Below, piece by piece: positions 24,755-32,934 of a stretch of 36,563 nucleotides of DNA. The translations under genes were made by a program, and so were the position numbers. This DNA is from an uncultured Campylobacter sp. (GTDB taxonomy: Bacteria > Campylobacterota > Campylobacteria > Campylobacterales > Campylobacteraceae), in assembly GCA_934718785.1 (NCBI GenBank), contig CAKVAF010000017.1, positions 1 to 36,563 on the forward strand, written 5' to 3'. The notes beneath the pieces were generated by a model, which saw only the letters and a list, made by a program, of their open reading frames with translations, was not told the origin of the DNA and ran no database searches. Every line of letters begins with the position of its first letter. Within the stretch, counting starts at the first letter, position 1.

Positions 24755-24762
24755 AACAAGCC

Positions 24763-26592
24763 TTAATTTGAGGCTTGTTTATCGATAACCTTGTAGTTAT
24801 AAGGTCTGGTGTTTTTATCAATCTCGAGATACTTAGCTGGCGGATTGCCATTGATTTCTTCGTGCTTATAGTAGCGCTCGCCTGCTTTGTGTCCGTTGAG
24901 ATCGACTTTATAGCGGATTTCGCCCGGATTTAGCTTTTGCATATCTTCAAAGCCTAAATTTGAGGTTTTAAAGTCTGTGATGCCATTTGCAGCCGCGATT
25001 TCTACGAGCTTGGTTTGCCCTTCGCGCGCCATTTCGACAGCTTGAAGCAGCATTCTTGAAGCTTCGCGCGGATTATGAAAGCCTGTAGAGTTTTCAGCAC
25101 CGACAAAATCGCCTCTCATCTGCGCTTTTCTGTGAAGTTCTAGCACTTCTTTTAAAGTCGCGTTGATCTTTTTAGCGTCCGCTTTGCCCTCGCTTTGATA
25201 AGCTTCTAAAGCCCCCAAACGATCGCGCAAGTTTTTAATGTCTGTGATGAGACTCACAGTCGCGTATTCTGCGCTTCTTAGATCATAAGCCACTGATTTT
25301 TGAATGTCAAAAATTTGAGCCTTAAGATAGCTTTCACTTTGAGTGTGGCAGGTTTTGCATGCGGCATTGATATCTTCAAGTGGCGAGGTGACATTGTGAT
25401 TTGTCATTTTTTTAGCGCCTTTTCTAATGTAAGGCATATGACAATCCGCGCAGCTTACGCCATTTGCCGCATGCACGCCACCGCTGTAAAGCTCGCTTTC
25501 AGGGTGTTGAATTTTAATCATCGGCGCACCTGAGAGCTTATGTGTCCAGTCTGCTGCGAAAATTTCACGCACTTTATCATAATAATCATCAAACATTTCT
25601 ATCCTAAATGGCTCGCCTTTTTTCCACTCGCTCCACGGAAAAACTAGCTCAATGCCTGCAACTTCAATTTCCTTTGGCGCATTGCCATTTTGCCAAATGT
25701 CAATTTCTTCGTAAGTTTTTTGCGTGCCATCCCACCATTTAGCCTCTTTATTATCGGCAATAGTCTCGCCCACGACTTTAACTTTCGTGCCTGTTGGCTT
25801 AAAATAATACTCCACATGGCATTGTGAGCAAACTAGGGTGCGCATTTCTTCACGGCTGGCTTTTACGCCTGTGGTTTTGTCTGCTTCATAGCCTCTTGCG
25901 ATGAGCGCATTGATCGCAGCTGGACGCGTGAGTCTAAGCTCCATAGTGTTTGGCGCGTGGCAATCTGCGCAAGTGACGCCCATTCTTTTGCCCCCATGTG
26001 GTCCTCTGTGCTGGACTGAGTTTTCTTCTGCGCCATTTACAGCAGGGATTGTTTTAATCATCGTCCAGTATTTAGTCGAGTTAAACGCGACAAAATCGCC
26101 TTTTGCGGTATTGTTAATGAGCCATGGAGTCCAGCCACTGTGGCAGTTCATACAGGCTGCAGGCTGTCCGCCAAAGGCTTTAAAGCCGTGTGCGTTGAGA
26201 AAATCTTTGTTATTTCTTGCTGTATCCATTTGATCAACTTGTATCCAAAAGTGCCCGCGCTCTTCGTTGGCATCAAGGCTGAAAGGATAGCCCGCCCAAA
26301 GCACAGTAAGCTGTGGATAGCGAATCAGCTTTGAATAAGACAAATTCCCGCCAAAGTCTGTCGGTATAGGCTTTTGTGTCTCCACTGTAAGATACATATC
26401 CAAATAATCAGGGAAGTTTTTGCCCCAGTGATCAAAAGTTGGATTATCATCACTCATTTCGACAAGCTCTTTAGATACAAGCCCGCCCACGCCTTCGTTT
26501 TGCTTTTGTGTGATGTCATTATTGAGCCACAAAAGCCCTGCTATAAGTAGCACGACAACGATTATCGCACCGCCTAAAAATTTCTTACTCAT
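24763..26592 (-). CDS. nrfA: Cytochrome c nitrite reductase, catalytic subunit
   Basis: NrfA reduces nitrite to ammonium with six electrons in the periplasm and also handles nitric oxide and hydroxylamine. The 609-residue protein has an uncleaved-looking or cleavable N-terminal signal segment (5-25) and five CXXCH heme sites: 147-151 (CMNCH), 208-212, 255-259, 381-385 and 412-416. The first, active-site heme has CMNCH and not the CXXCK of E. coli and Wolinella; C. jejuni NrfA is reported with the same change. At 609 residues it is longer than the roughly 480 of E. coli NrfA, as in epsilonproteobacteria. An AAGGAG ribosome site lies five bases before the ATG. It follows nrfH by 19 bases. Confidence 0.96.
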   Translation of the reverse strand: MSKKFLGGAIIVVVLLIAGLLWLNNDITQKQNEGVGGLVSKELVEMSDDNPTFDHWGKNFPDYLDMYLTVETQKPIPTDFGGNLSYSKLIRYPQLTVLWAGYPFSLDANEERGHFWIQVDQMDTARNNKDFLNAHGFKAFGGQPAACMNCHSGWTPWLINNTAKGDFVAFNSTKYWTMIKTIPAVNGAEENSVQHRGPHGGKRMGVTCADCHAPNTMELRLTRPAAINALIARGYEADKTTGVKASREEMRTLVCSQCHVEYYFKPTGTKVKVVGETIADNKEAKWWDGTQKTYEEIDIWQNGNAPKEIEVAGIELVFPWSEWKKGEPFRIEMFDDYYDKVREIFAADWTHKLSGAPMIKIQHPESELYSGGVHAANGVSCADCHMPYIRKGAKKMTNHNVTSPLEDINAACKTCHTQSESYLKAQIFDIQKSVAYDLRSAEYATVSLITDIKNLRDRLGALEAYQSEGKADAKKINATLKEVLELHRKAQMRGDFVGAENSTGFHNPREASRMLLQAVEMAREGQTKLVEIAAANGITDFKTSNLGFEDMQKLNPGEIRYKVDLNGHKAGERYYKHEEINGNPPAKYLEIDKNTRPYNYKVIDKQASN

Positions 26593-26611
26593 TCATTCTC
26601 CTTTTTTAAAT

Positions 26612-27112
26612 TTAAAATCCGCGTTTATGGCCCACGCCCTCGTGGCAAGAGACGCATTTAAGCGCGCTATTGTTGTGTGGATTGGTCGTTGGATTGATCA
26701 CATTGCTCACATAGTCGCTGTGACAGCGCACGCAGTTATCCTGCACCATTTTTTTACTTTTTTCATTTGCACTTAAATTTGTTGGCAAATCATTGAGCTT
26801 AAAAGTAAAAGCATAAGCGTGTCCCACGCCACTTTCAGCCTTTGCTAACCACTTGCCGACAAAATCGTGTGGTAAATGGCAGTCATTACAGCTTGCTCTA
26901 GGCTCGCCTGCGATTTTCTTTGAGTGCGGGGCTTTGAGATAGTCCGCATACACATCATTCATGATGTGGCAGTTATTACAGGCTTCGCTTGCATTGGAAA
27001 AATACGAAATTCCCTTGGCATTGTGTAAGGTGTAAAGTCCTAGCGCAAAGAAAACAAAAAGCAAAATGATGAAAAGCCCAAAAATGCTGCTGATTTTCTT
27101 ATTTTGCTTCAA
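26612..27112 (-). CDS. nrfH: Membrane-anchored tetraheme quinol dehydrogenase for nitrite reduction
   Basis: NrfH of the NapC/NirT family takes electrons from menaquinol and passes them to NrfA. The 166-residue protein has one N-terminal membrane helix (about 9-29) and four CXXCH sites: 45-49, 75-79, 127-131 and 153-157. CNNCHIMNDVY, with Met51 beside the first heme, is the characteristic NrfH quinol-site motif. The start codon is TTG at 27112, chosen because a near-perfect AAGGAGGT lies three bases before it and no ATG follows until well into the protein. It is the first gene of nrfHA. Confidence 0.94.
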   Translation of the reverse strand: MKQNKKISSIFGLFIILLFVFFALGLYTLHNAKGISYFSNASEACNNCHIMNDVYADYLKAPHSKKIAGEPRASCNDCHLPHDFVGKWLAKAESGVGHAYAFTFKLNDLPTNLSANEKSKKMVQDNCVRCHSDYVSNVINPTTNPHNNSALKCVSCHEGVGHKRGF

Positions 27113-27202
27113 GTTACCTCCTTAGATGTGATTTAAATTACCTATAAATTCTACTTAATGATAACTTAAACTTACCTTAGGATTTATTAACTCTTAATTA
27201 AC

Positions 27203-27208
27203 ATTATA
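27203..27208 (-). promoter_or_regulatory. -10 box of nrfHA promoter
   Basis: TATAAT on the minus strand lies about 90 bases upstream of the nrfH start. TTAATTAAGAGTTAATAA follows just downstream of it, an inverted stretch that could be a regulator site. This is the best -10 in the 264-bp upstream space. Confidence 0.4.
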
Positions 27209-27376
27209 TTTAAGATTAAAAAAGTTCGATTTTGATAAAAGCGTTAAATTTAGGTGTTTTAAAGCTTTTATTCATAAAAATTTATTTAAAAAGAGAAGCG
27301 TTTTCAAAATAAAATTTTTAATTTTTATTAAATAAATTTGAAATTTTTAAGCTTTTTATTATAAAAATTTACAAAT

Positions 27377-27913
27377 TTAAATGAATTTCTTTTTGTATTT
27401 TTTATAGCGATCAAAAATGCCGCTGTTTCTTGTCATCATAAAACTTTGCTCTAAAAACAAAAGCAAAGTCACGCTCACGCCCACAGCAAGGGCTAAAGTC
27501 ACAGAAAGTGTGGTAAGAAAATAATCAAAAAATTGCACCAAATTGTGCGTTTTTAAGGTCATATCCTTTTCGTTGATGAAGTTAAAAAGATACAAAATCG
27601 CTCTATAAGCATAAATTCCCGGAATCATCGGCAAAAGCGCTGGAAAGGCGATGACTTCTGAGGGCGTTTTTGAAAGTTTTGCAAAAAGCATACCCAAACA
27701 GCCCACCACAAAGGACGCGACGAAGGTGGCGATGGCTAAATTTGGGATATTGATAAACTCGATTAAAGCAAAGCGAAAACCATGCCCTATGGATGCTAAA
27801 ATCGCGCTTAAAAAGAGTATGCGAAAAGGTGGGTTGCAAGCATAGGCAAAGCCAAAGCCAGCCACTGCTGCAAAAAACATATCGCTAAAAATAGGACCTA
27901 AATCACTCATCAT
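27377..27913 (-). CDS. Threonine/serine exporter family, small subunit (YjjB-like, ThrE_2)
   Basis: The 178-residue protein has about five membrane helices and corresponds to the C-terminal membrane half of ThrE exporters; FPALLPMIPGIYAYRAIL (about 89-106) is the family's conserved loop. Two-gene versions (YjjP/YjjB) are common, and the E. coli pair is implicated in succinate export, so the substrate here (amino acid or dicarboxylate) is open. It overlaps the upstream large subunit by four bases (ATGA) and begins with two ATGs. Confidence 0.82.
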   Translation of the reverse strand: MMSDLGPIFSDMFFAAVAGFGFAYACNPPFRILFLSAILASIGHGFRFALIEFINIPNLAIATFVASFVVGCLGMLFAKLSKTPSEVIAFPALLPMIPGIYAYRAILYLFNFINEKDMTLKTHNLVQFFDYFLTTLSVTLALAVGVSVTLLLFLEQSFMMTRNSGIFDRYKKYKKKFI

Positions 27914-28683
27914 AAAAACCTAAAATTTGAAAGCGCAAGCGTGGTATAAATGCCTATGGCAACGCAAGACACAAGGATAACGACGCTTACAATGCGGCTG
28001 ATACCGATTTGTATGTAGTTTTTGAGTATATCAATGACTGAATTGATGAAAAAAACGCCCGGGATCAAATATAAAATGCTCGAGCCCAGCGCAACTTCGG
28101 GCGTGTGCGTGATATCTAATCCTGTGCCTAAAAAGGCGATATAAGAGGATAAAAACGAGCAGATGATGTATTGTATCCTTAAATCAAGCTTAAAGTGCGT
28201 GAAAAATGTGCGCAGCGACGAGCCTGCGAGTGTTGCAAAAAACACGATAATCATCGTGTAAAAATCGCCCTCAAAAAGCCTTGAAAACGCAGCATTTGAG
28301 ACGCTTTGAAGTAAAATGTAGCTATAAAAAGGGTGTTTGTGTGGGCGGATAAGCCGCTCAAAGCACCTTTTAGCCGCCTTGACATCGTGGATATGATCAT
28401 ATATCGCCCACGAAAGCGCGCTTAAATCACGCACCAAGCGAAAGTCAAGGTGTGTGGGCTTTAGAGTAATAAGATAGCTTCTAAAGTTTGAGTAATCCTG
28501 CGGGTCGATAATGCTGACATTGATATGCGAGAAAGAAAAATTTAAATTTAAAGTGTAGCCAAAGGTCTCAGCGATACGCTGGCTGCAGCGATTAACGCGC
28601 GAACTGTAAGTTCCAACAGCACCCAAAACGCGTATATAACTGACTAAAAAATCACTGAGTTCTTGAATGTCTGGCTTTTGCAT
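27910..28683 (-). CDS. Threonine/serine exporter family, large subunit (YjjP-like, DUF1212)
   Basis: The 257-residue protein starts with the cytoplasmic DUF1212 domain (about 1-120), including RVLGAVGTYSSRVNRCSQRIAETFG, followed by four or five membrane helices. The GLDITHTPEVALGSSILYLIPGVFFINSVIDIL segment (about 197-229) is the family's conserved transmembrane part. It forms one transporter with the overlapping downstream gene. C. jejuni has the same pair (Cj1165c/Cj1166c) divergent from ldh, as here. Confidence 0.85.
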   Translation of the reverse strand: MQKPDIQELSDFLVSYIRVLGAVGTYSSRVNRCSQRIAETFGYTLNLNFSFSHINVSIIDPQDYSNFRSYLITLKPTHLDFRLVRDLSALSWAIYDHIHDVKAAKRCFERLIRPHKHPFYSYILLQSVSNAAFSRLFEGDFYTMIIVFFATLAGSSLRTFFTHFKLDLRIQYIICSFLSSYIAFLGTGLDITHTPEVALGSSILYLIPGVFFINSVIDILKNYIQIGISRIVSVVILVSCVAIGIYTTLALSNFRFL

Positions 28684-28834
28684 AGGATTTAATCTTTAAA
28701 TGATTTATAATTTTTTTTAAAACTGAAAGTATAACAAAAAATAAGCTTTGTTTTGAAAAATTGATTAAAAATTTCGCTAAAATTTGCCATTTAGAAATTA
28801 ATTTTATGCTTTAATGAATTTTAAAGGAGCGAAA

Positions 28835-29797
28835 ATGACTACAAAGGTTGGAGTTATAGGGCTTGGATATGTTGGAGCGGCTACAAGCTATCAGCTTGTA
28901 AGTCGTGCGATGTGCGATGAAATCGTGCTTTTTGATATTAAAGAAGACTTAGCTATCGCGCACGCGCATGATTTAAAGGATGCTTTGTGCCTTTGTGCTT
29001 CGAGTGTGAAAATTGACTTTGCAAAAAAGATTGAAGAGCTTGCAGATTGCGATGTTATCGTGCTTAGCTTTAGAAAAGCGCATTTTAACTCGCTTGCCAC
29101 GCGCCTTGATGAGCTTAAAAACAACGCCAGCGAGCTTTGCGAGCTTGTGCCACCGCTTAAAAAAGCAGGCTTTAAGGGCTTTTATGTCATCGCTACAAAT
29201 CCAAATGACACCATAGTCTATTACACACAGCTTTTAAGCGCGCTTGATAAAAGCTGCGTCATAGGCTCTGGCACGAATTTAGACAGCTCGCGTTTAAGGC
29301 GCATTTTAGGCGAAAAACTTGGCTTAAACCCCCTAGATATCAACGCTTACATGATAGGCGAGCACGGCGATAGCCAGTTTGCCTATATCAGCAAGGCTTA
29401 TGCAAAAGATGGCTCAAGTATAGAAGCACTTTGGCAAGCTCAATTTAACTCAAAGCTTGACATAGAAGCCCTTGAAAAAGAAGTGGCAAACGAGGGCTAT
29501 TTCATCTACAACAAAAAAGGGCGCACAGAGTATGGTATAGGAAGTTCTTGCGCTAGTTTGACTGAAGCGATTTTAAAGAATAAAAGGCTCATTTTGCCTG
29601 TCTCAAGTGTGTTTAGGGGCGAAAACACGTTTGAAGGATACGCGCTTTCACTGCCTTGCTTAATCGGTAAAAACGGCATTGAAAAGGTTTTTGAATGCGA
29701 GTTTAACGCGCGCGAAAAAAGCAAGCTTGAAGCGACCAAAAAAGCGATACAAGAAGCGATTTTAAGCTGCGCTGATACCATTAAGCCTTTTGTTTAA
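28835..29797 (+). CDS. ldh: L-lactate/malate dehydrogenase family protein (Cj1167-like)
   Basis: The 320-residue protein has the NAD-binding GLGYVG (10-15) with FDI placing Asp at the adenosine site. Catalytic residues include Arg90 (TRLDEL), Asn in TNPNDTIVYY, Asp150/Arg153 (NLDSSRLRR), and His177 in IGEHGDS. The ATG at 28835 has an AAAGGAG ribosome site; the upstream in-frame start at 28814 does not. The substrate-specificity loop (SFRKAHFNSLATR) is unlike canonical lactate dehydrogenase (AGxxQKPGxTR) or malate dehydrogenase (AGxPRKPGMTR), so lactate versus malate cannot be read from it. C. jejuni Cj1167 is reported as an NADH-dependent pyruvate reductase. Position divergent to the ThrE-type pair matches C. 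jejuni. Confidence 0.8.
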   Translation: MTTKVGVIGLGYVGAATSYQLVSRAMCDEIVLFDIKEDLAIAHAHDLKDALCLCASSVKIDFAKKIEELADCDVIVLSFRKAHFNSLATRLDELKNNASELCELVPPLKKAGFKGFYVIATNPNDTIVYYTQLLSALDKSCVIGSGTNLDSSRLRRILGEKLGLNPLDINAYMIGEHGDSQFAYISKAYAKDGSSIEALWQAQFNSKLDIEALEKEVANEGYFIYNKKGRTEYGIGSSCASLTEAILKNKRLILPVSSVFRGENTFEGYALSLPCLIGKNGIEKVFECEFNAREKSKLEATKKAIQEAILSCADTIKPFV

Positions 29798-29894
29798 GGG
29801 TATTTAAATTGAAATTTTAAATTTCACTAGCAATTTTTAAATTTAAAAAGCTTAAAAATTTAAATTTCAAGGTGATGAAAATTTCAATATGACG

Positions 29895-29914
29895 AAAACT
29901 CGCGCCGCTGTTTT
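29895..29914 (+). repeat. Family A motif, consensus copy
   Basis: An exact AAAACTCGCGCCGCTGTTTT lies seven bases beyond the lipoprotein gene stop codon, in the convergent space after ldh. The preceding GATGAAAATTTCAATATGACG may be a remnant of a family B unit end. The rest of this 124-bp space is AT-rich inverted repeats. Confidence 0.75.
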
Positions 29915-29921
29915 TTAAAGC

Positions 29922-31070
29922 CTAAATTTGCTTTAAAAAATAGGCAAATTGTGAATCAGGCTTGATAAAAGGCTTAAGCGTTTCAAATGAAAGTCTAATG
30001 CGAATGTAGCCTTCGGCATAAGATGCGATTTCATAGGGTGCAAAGACGAATTCCACGCCTTTATTTGAGATGAAAAAATCTTCAGGCAAAGCAATAAATT
30101 CTTTTTTCACTCCATCCCAGTTTAAAAAGCGCTGAGTGCCTGTTTCATCTTTAAAAAAGCTCTTCTCATCATAGTCTTCAAGCCCTCCTAAAAGCAAGGC
30201 TAGAAGCTTTTTATCATTCACATCCTTAAATAAATCTTTACTTTTTGAGCTTAAAATTTCGCCATTTTCCAAAGAAAAAGTCAAAGGATGAAGCAGCGAA
30301 AGTCCATGCGCACCGCCTAAATACTCATAATTAAGCTGGGTAAAAACTAAAATTTTTTCATCGATATAATAAGGTATAGTAAGATTATAATATTCTGCGT
30401 AAAAGCTTGGTTCCTTTTGATTTTCAAGCCTTTGACGCTCATCTTTTTGTAGTCTATTTTCTAAATCTTTGAAATTTGATGCTGAAAAGGCGATTTTATC
30501 ATTGATTTTTTGTGCTACATCGCTATCAAGGCGCGAATAATTCGGGATAAAAAAGACCTCATCACTTAAAGAGCTTTTATAATTTGCTCCATTGCTGTCC
30601 TTTTTAGTCATACTTAAAGAGCCTTTGAAAAACTCTAGGCTATTGAGTTTTTGAGAACTCAGCTCATAAATGACGATAAGTCCATCCAGCGCGCCTTTAT
30701 ATTGAGCTAAAATCTTTGGCTCATTCATTTCATTAAAGCTTAAATCCACTTGTATCGGGCTTTTATTATAATTTAGCTCGTTGAAAGTGAAGCTAAAATT
30801 ATTGTCTTTAATATCGCCTTCAAAATAAATTTCATTGTTGTTTAAAAAGACTGCGCTTAAGGAGAAATTACCCTCAGCTTGCTTTTGTATGCTAAGATAA
30901 AGGGGTTCTTTGCTGGTGCCGATTTTACCTTCTAGTATATAAAAAATGCCTTGATTAACCTTTAAATCTAAAGGGCTTAAAAGCTTTGTTTGCTCGCCAT
31001 TTCCTTGTGAGCAAGCGCTCAGTAAAATGGCAAAAACGCCTATCATCAAAGCCTTAAAATTTGCTCTCAT
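29922..31070 (-). CDS. Lipoprotein with DUF3298-like C-terminal domain
   Basis: The 382-residue protein has a type II signal peptide with lipobox LSAC (Cys20). The C-terminal half (about 210-380) resembles the DUF3298/RsiV-type domain: YYIDEKILVFTQLNYEYLGGAHG near 226-248, then LTFSLENGEI and the final APYEIASYAEGYIRIRLSFETLKPFI. Related domains occur in anti-sigma factor RsiV and in deacetylases, where they can bind lysozyme or sugar polymers; no such function is shown here. Two PglB sequons are visible, EGNFS (Asn68) and DNNFS (Asn91), so N-glycosylation is likely if the protein faces the periplasm. It is monocistronic and divergent from purA. Confidence 0.75.
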   Translation of the reverse strand: MRANFKALMIGVFAILLSACSQGNGEQTKLLSPLDLKVNQGIFYILEGKIGTSKEPLYLSIQKQAEGNFSLSAVFLNNNEIYFEGDIKDNNFSFTFNELNYNKSPIQVDLSFNEMNEPKILAQYKGALDGLIVIYELSSQKLNSLEFFKGSLSMTKKDSNGANYKSSLSDEVFFIPNYSRLDSDVAQKINDKIAFSASNFKDLENRLQKDERQRLENQKEPSFYAEYYNLTIPYYIDEKILVFTQLNYEYLGGAHGLSLLHPLTFSLENGEILSSKSKDLFKDVNDKKLLALLLGGLEDYDEKSFFKDETGTQRFLNWDGVKKEFIALPEDFFISNKGVEFVFAPYEIASYAEGYIRIRLSFETLKPFIKPDSQFAYFLKQI

Positions 31071-31214
31071 CTGCTCTCACTTCAAAAATATTTTAGCTAA
31101 AATACTAACATAAATTTAGCTAAAAGAGTGAAAATTATGTAAATTTATTTGACTTTTTTGAGATTTCAACTTGAATTTAAGCCAAATTTAACTTTAAATG
31201 AAAACTTTTTTTGA

Positions 31215-31220
31215 TAGAAT
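31215..31220 (+). promoter_or_regulatory. -10 box of purA promoter
   Basis: TAGAAT within TTTTTTGATAGAATTTAA, 33 bases before the purA ATG. The same 18-base stretch precedes the last gene of the window at the same distance. Confidence 0.6.
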
Positions 31221-31252
31221 TTAAGCATTTTGAAATTTATTTAAGGACAGCT

Positions 31253-32506
31253 ATGAGCAAGGCAGATATTGTCGTAGGAATTCAATGGGGCGATGAGGGC
31301 AAAGGTAAAATCGTCGATAAACTTTGTGAAAATTATGATTTTGTTTGTAGAAGTGCGGGCGGACACAACGCAGGCCATACTATATGGGTAAATAACATTC
31401 GCTACGCTCTTCATTTAATTCCATCAGGAGTTTTACATAAAAATTGTATCAATATCATAGGAAATGGCGTTGTAGTCTCCCCTGATGCGCTCATTACTGA
31501 AATGGCGCAGTTTGAAAACTTGCAAGGCAGGCTTTTTATCAGTGATAGAGCACATTTAAATTTACCCCATCACGCACTAATGGACTTAGCAAAAGAAAGG
31601 CTTAAAGGAAGCCAGGCCATAGGCACCACAGGCAAGGGCATAGGACCAGCTTACACAGATAAAATCGCACGCACAGGACATAGGATGTTTGAGCTTTTAG
31701 AGCCTGAAAGACTTTGTGAAAATCTTTTTAAAGACTTCGAAAATAATAAAACCCTTTTTTCTTTGCTTGAAATTTCAATCCCGGATAAAGAGCAAGTTTT
31801 AGAAGATTTACGCCGTTTTTCTAAGATTTTAAAGCCCTTTATCACGGATACTACAAGAATGCTTTATAAAGCCTTAGATGAAAATAAAAAAGTGCTTTTA
31901 GAAGGAGCTCAAGGCTCTATGCTAGATATTGATCATGGCACTTATCCTTTTGTAACAAGCTCAAACACCCTTTCAGCAGGAGCTTTAATAGGACTTGGAC
32001 TTAATCCTAAGCAAGCAGGAAGAATACTTGGCATAGCTAAAGCTTATACAACTAGGGTTGGAAACGGCGCTTTTCCAAGCGAGGATAAAGGAGAAATAGG
32101 CGAAAAAATCGCTCAAATAGGCAAAGAATTTGGCACAAGCACGGGTAGGAAAAGGCGTTGTGGCTATTTTGATGCAGTAGCTGTAAAATACGCAGCCAGA
32201 TTAAACGGTCTTGATAGCCTTGCTTTAATGAAGCTTGACGTGCTAGATGGCTTTAAAAGCGTGAAAATTTGCCGTGCTTATGAGTATGAGGGGCAAGAAA
32301 TTGATTATGTGCCTACGAATTTAGAGGCTGTAAAGCCTATTTATGAAGAGCTTGAGGGCTGGGATAAGGTGAGTAAGATTAGAGATTTTGATTTACTTCC
32401 TTTAAATGCGAAAAATTATATTAAGCGCATTGAAGAGTTGTGTGGCGTTAAAATTTCTATCATTTCAACAAGCCCTGAGCGCGAAGATACTATAATAATA
32501 AAATGA
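31253..32506 (+). CDS. purA: Adenylosuccinate synthetase
   Basis: PurA joins IMP and aspartate with GTP, the first committed step to AMP. The 417-residue protein opens with the P-loop-like [14 protein letters not shown] (9-22), with catalytic Asp at the GDEGKGK motif, and contains GGHNAGHT (about 39-46), [10 protein letters not shown] and the aspartate-binding [15 protein letters not shown]. The ATG at 31253 follows AAGGA and gives the standard N-terminus; a TTG at 31211 would add 14 residues and overlaps the promoter. The stop overlaps the next start as ATGA. The order purA, FliJ-like, MotE-like is shared with C. jejuni and H. pylori. Confidence 0.97.
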   Translation: MSKADIVVGIQWGDEGKGKIVDKLCENYDFVCRSAGGHNAGHTIWVNNIRYALHLIPSGVLHKNCINIIGNGVVVSPDALITEMAQFENLQGRLFISDRAHLNLPHHALMDLAKERLKGSQAIGTTGKGIGPAYTDKIARTGHRMFELLEPERLCENLFKDFENNKTLFSLLEISIPDKEQVLEDLRRFSKILKPFITDTTRMLYKALDENKKVLLEGAQGSMLDIDHGTYPFVTSSNTLSAGALIGLGLNPKQAGRILGIAKAYTTRVGNGAFPSEDKGEIGEKIAQIGKEFGTSTGRKRRCGYFDAVAVKYAARLNGLDSLALMKLDVLDGFKSVKICRAYEYEGQEIDYVPTNLEAVKPIYEELEGWDKVSKIRDFDLLPLNAKNYIKRIEELCGVKISIISTSPEREDTIIIK

Positions 32507-32934
32507 AAACAAAATACAGCACCGTATTAAAGGTCAAAAAACAAGCCTTAAACAAGGCCGAGAGCAATTTAAACGCCGCTAGAAATAGACAAGCACAAAA
32601 TGAAGAAGCTTTAAAAGAAGCAAATAGAGTGTGTGAGAGCTTAAATTTGCCACAAAAGGGCGGGGTTGATGAGCTAAGACAAAGTATGAAAATGAGACAA
32701 ATCGCAAGAGAAGCAAGAGAAAGAGCCGCTGAAAAGGTGCTTTTAAGCAAAAAAGAAGTGGCACACTTTGAACACCTTTATAAAAGAGCCAATTTAGACT
32801 ATGAAAAGATAAAATATTTAGAAAGCGAAGAATTAAAAAAGCTTAAAAAAGAGCTTGAAAAAATAGAGGCAAAAAATTTGGATGAAATTGCCATTTCGCG
32901 TTTTTTTAGGAGAGAAAATGAGAGTGAAATTTAG
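32503..32934 (+). CDS. FliJ-like flagellar export coiled-coil protein
   Basis: The 143-residue, highly charged protein is predicted to be two long helices (about 5-50 and 60-125) forming an antiparallel coiled coil, with no signal peptide. FliJ acts in the cytoplasm as part of the flagellar export ATPase complex. FliJ proteins are poorly conserved; the call rests on size, helical pattern, an N-terminal basic [15 protein letters not shown] resembling FliJ starts, and position between purA and the MotE-like gene, as for HP0256 in H. pylori. It overlaps purA by four bases and the next gene by 17 bases. Confidence 0.65.
   Translation: MKTKYSTVLKVKKQALNKAESNLNAARNRQAQNEEALKEANRVCESLNLPQKGGVDELRQSMKMRQIAREARERAAEKVLLSKKEVAHFEHLYKRANLDYEKIKYLESEELKKLKKELEKIEAKNLDEIAISRFFRRENESEI

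Larger units (their letters stand above)
24243..24762. other. 520-bp intergenic region with repeats between fliK and nrfA
   Basis: From left to right: AT-rich inverted repeats after fliK, including TTGAAATT...AATTTCAA (24251-24272) and ATCGCTAGCGAT (24274-24285); two convergent pairs of family B stem-loops (24305-24501); a degraded family A copy (24529-24548); an A-rich strand-asymmetric stretch (24557-24730); and the nrfA terminator. It contains no gene that I can support. Confidence 0.7.

Noticed and set aside
25901..26776. Open frames on the plus strand opposite nrfA and nrfH
   Set aside because: They are antisense to multiheme cytochromes with all heme motifs intact, and have no independent support.
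31211..31252. Earlier TTG start for purA
   Set aside because: It would overlap the promoter -10 box and add 14 residues unlike PurA; the ATG at 31253 has a ribosome site.
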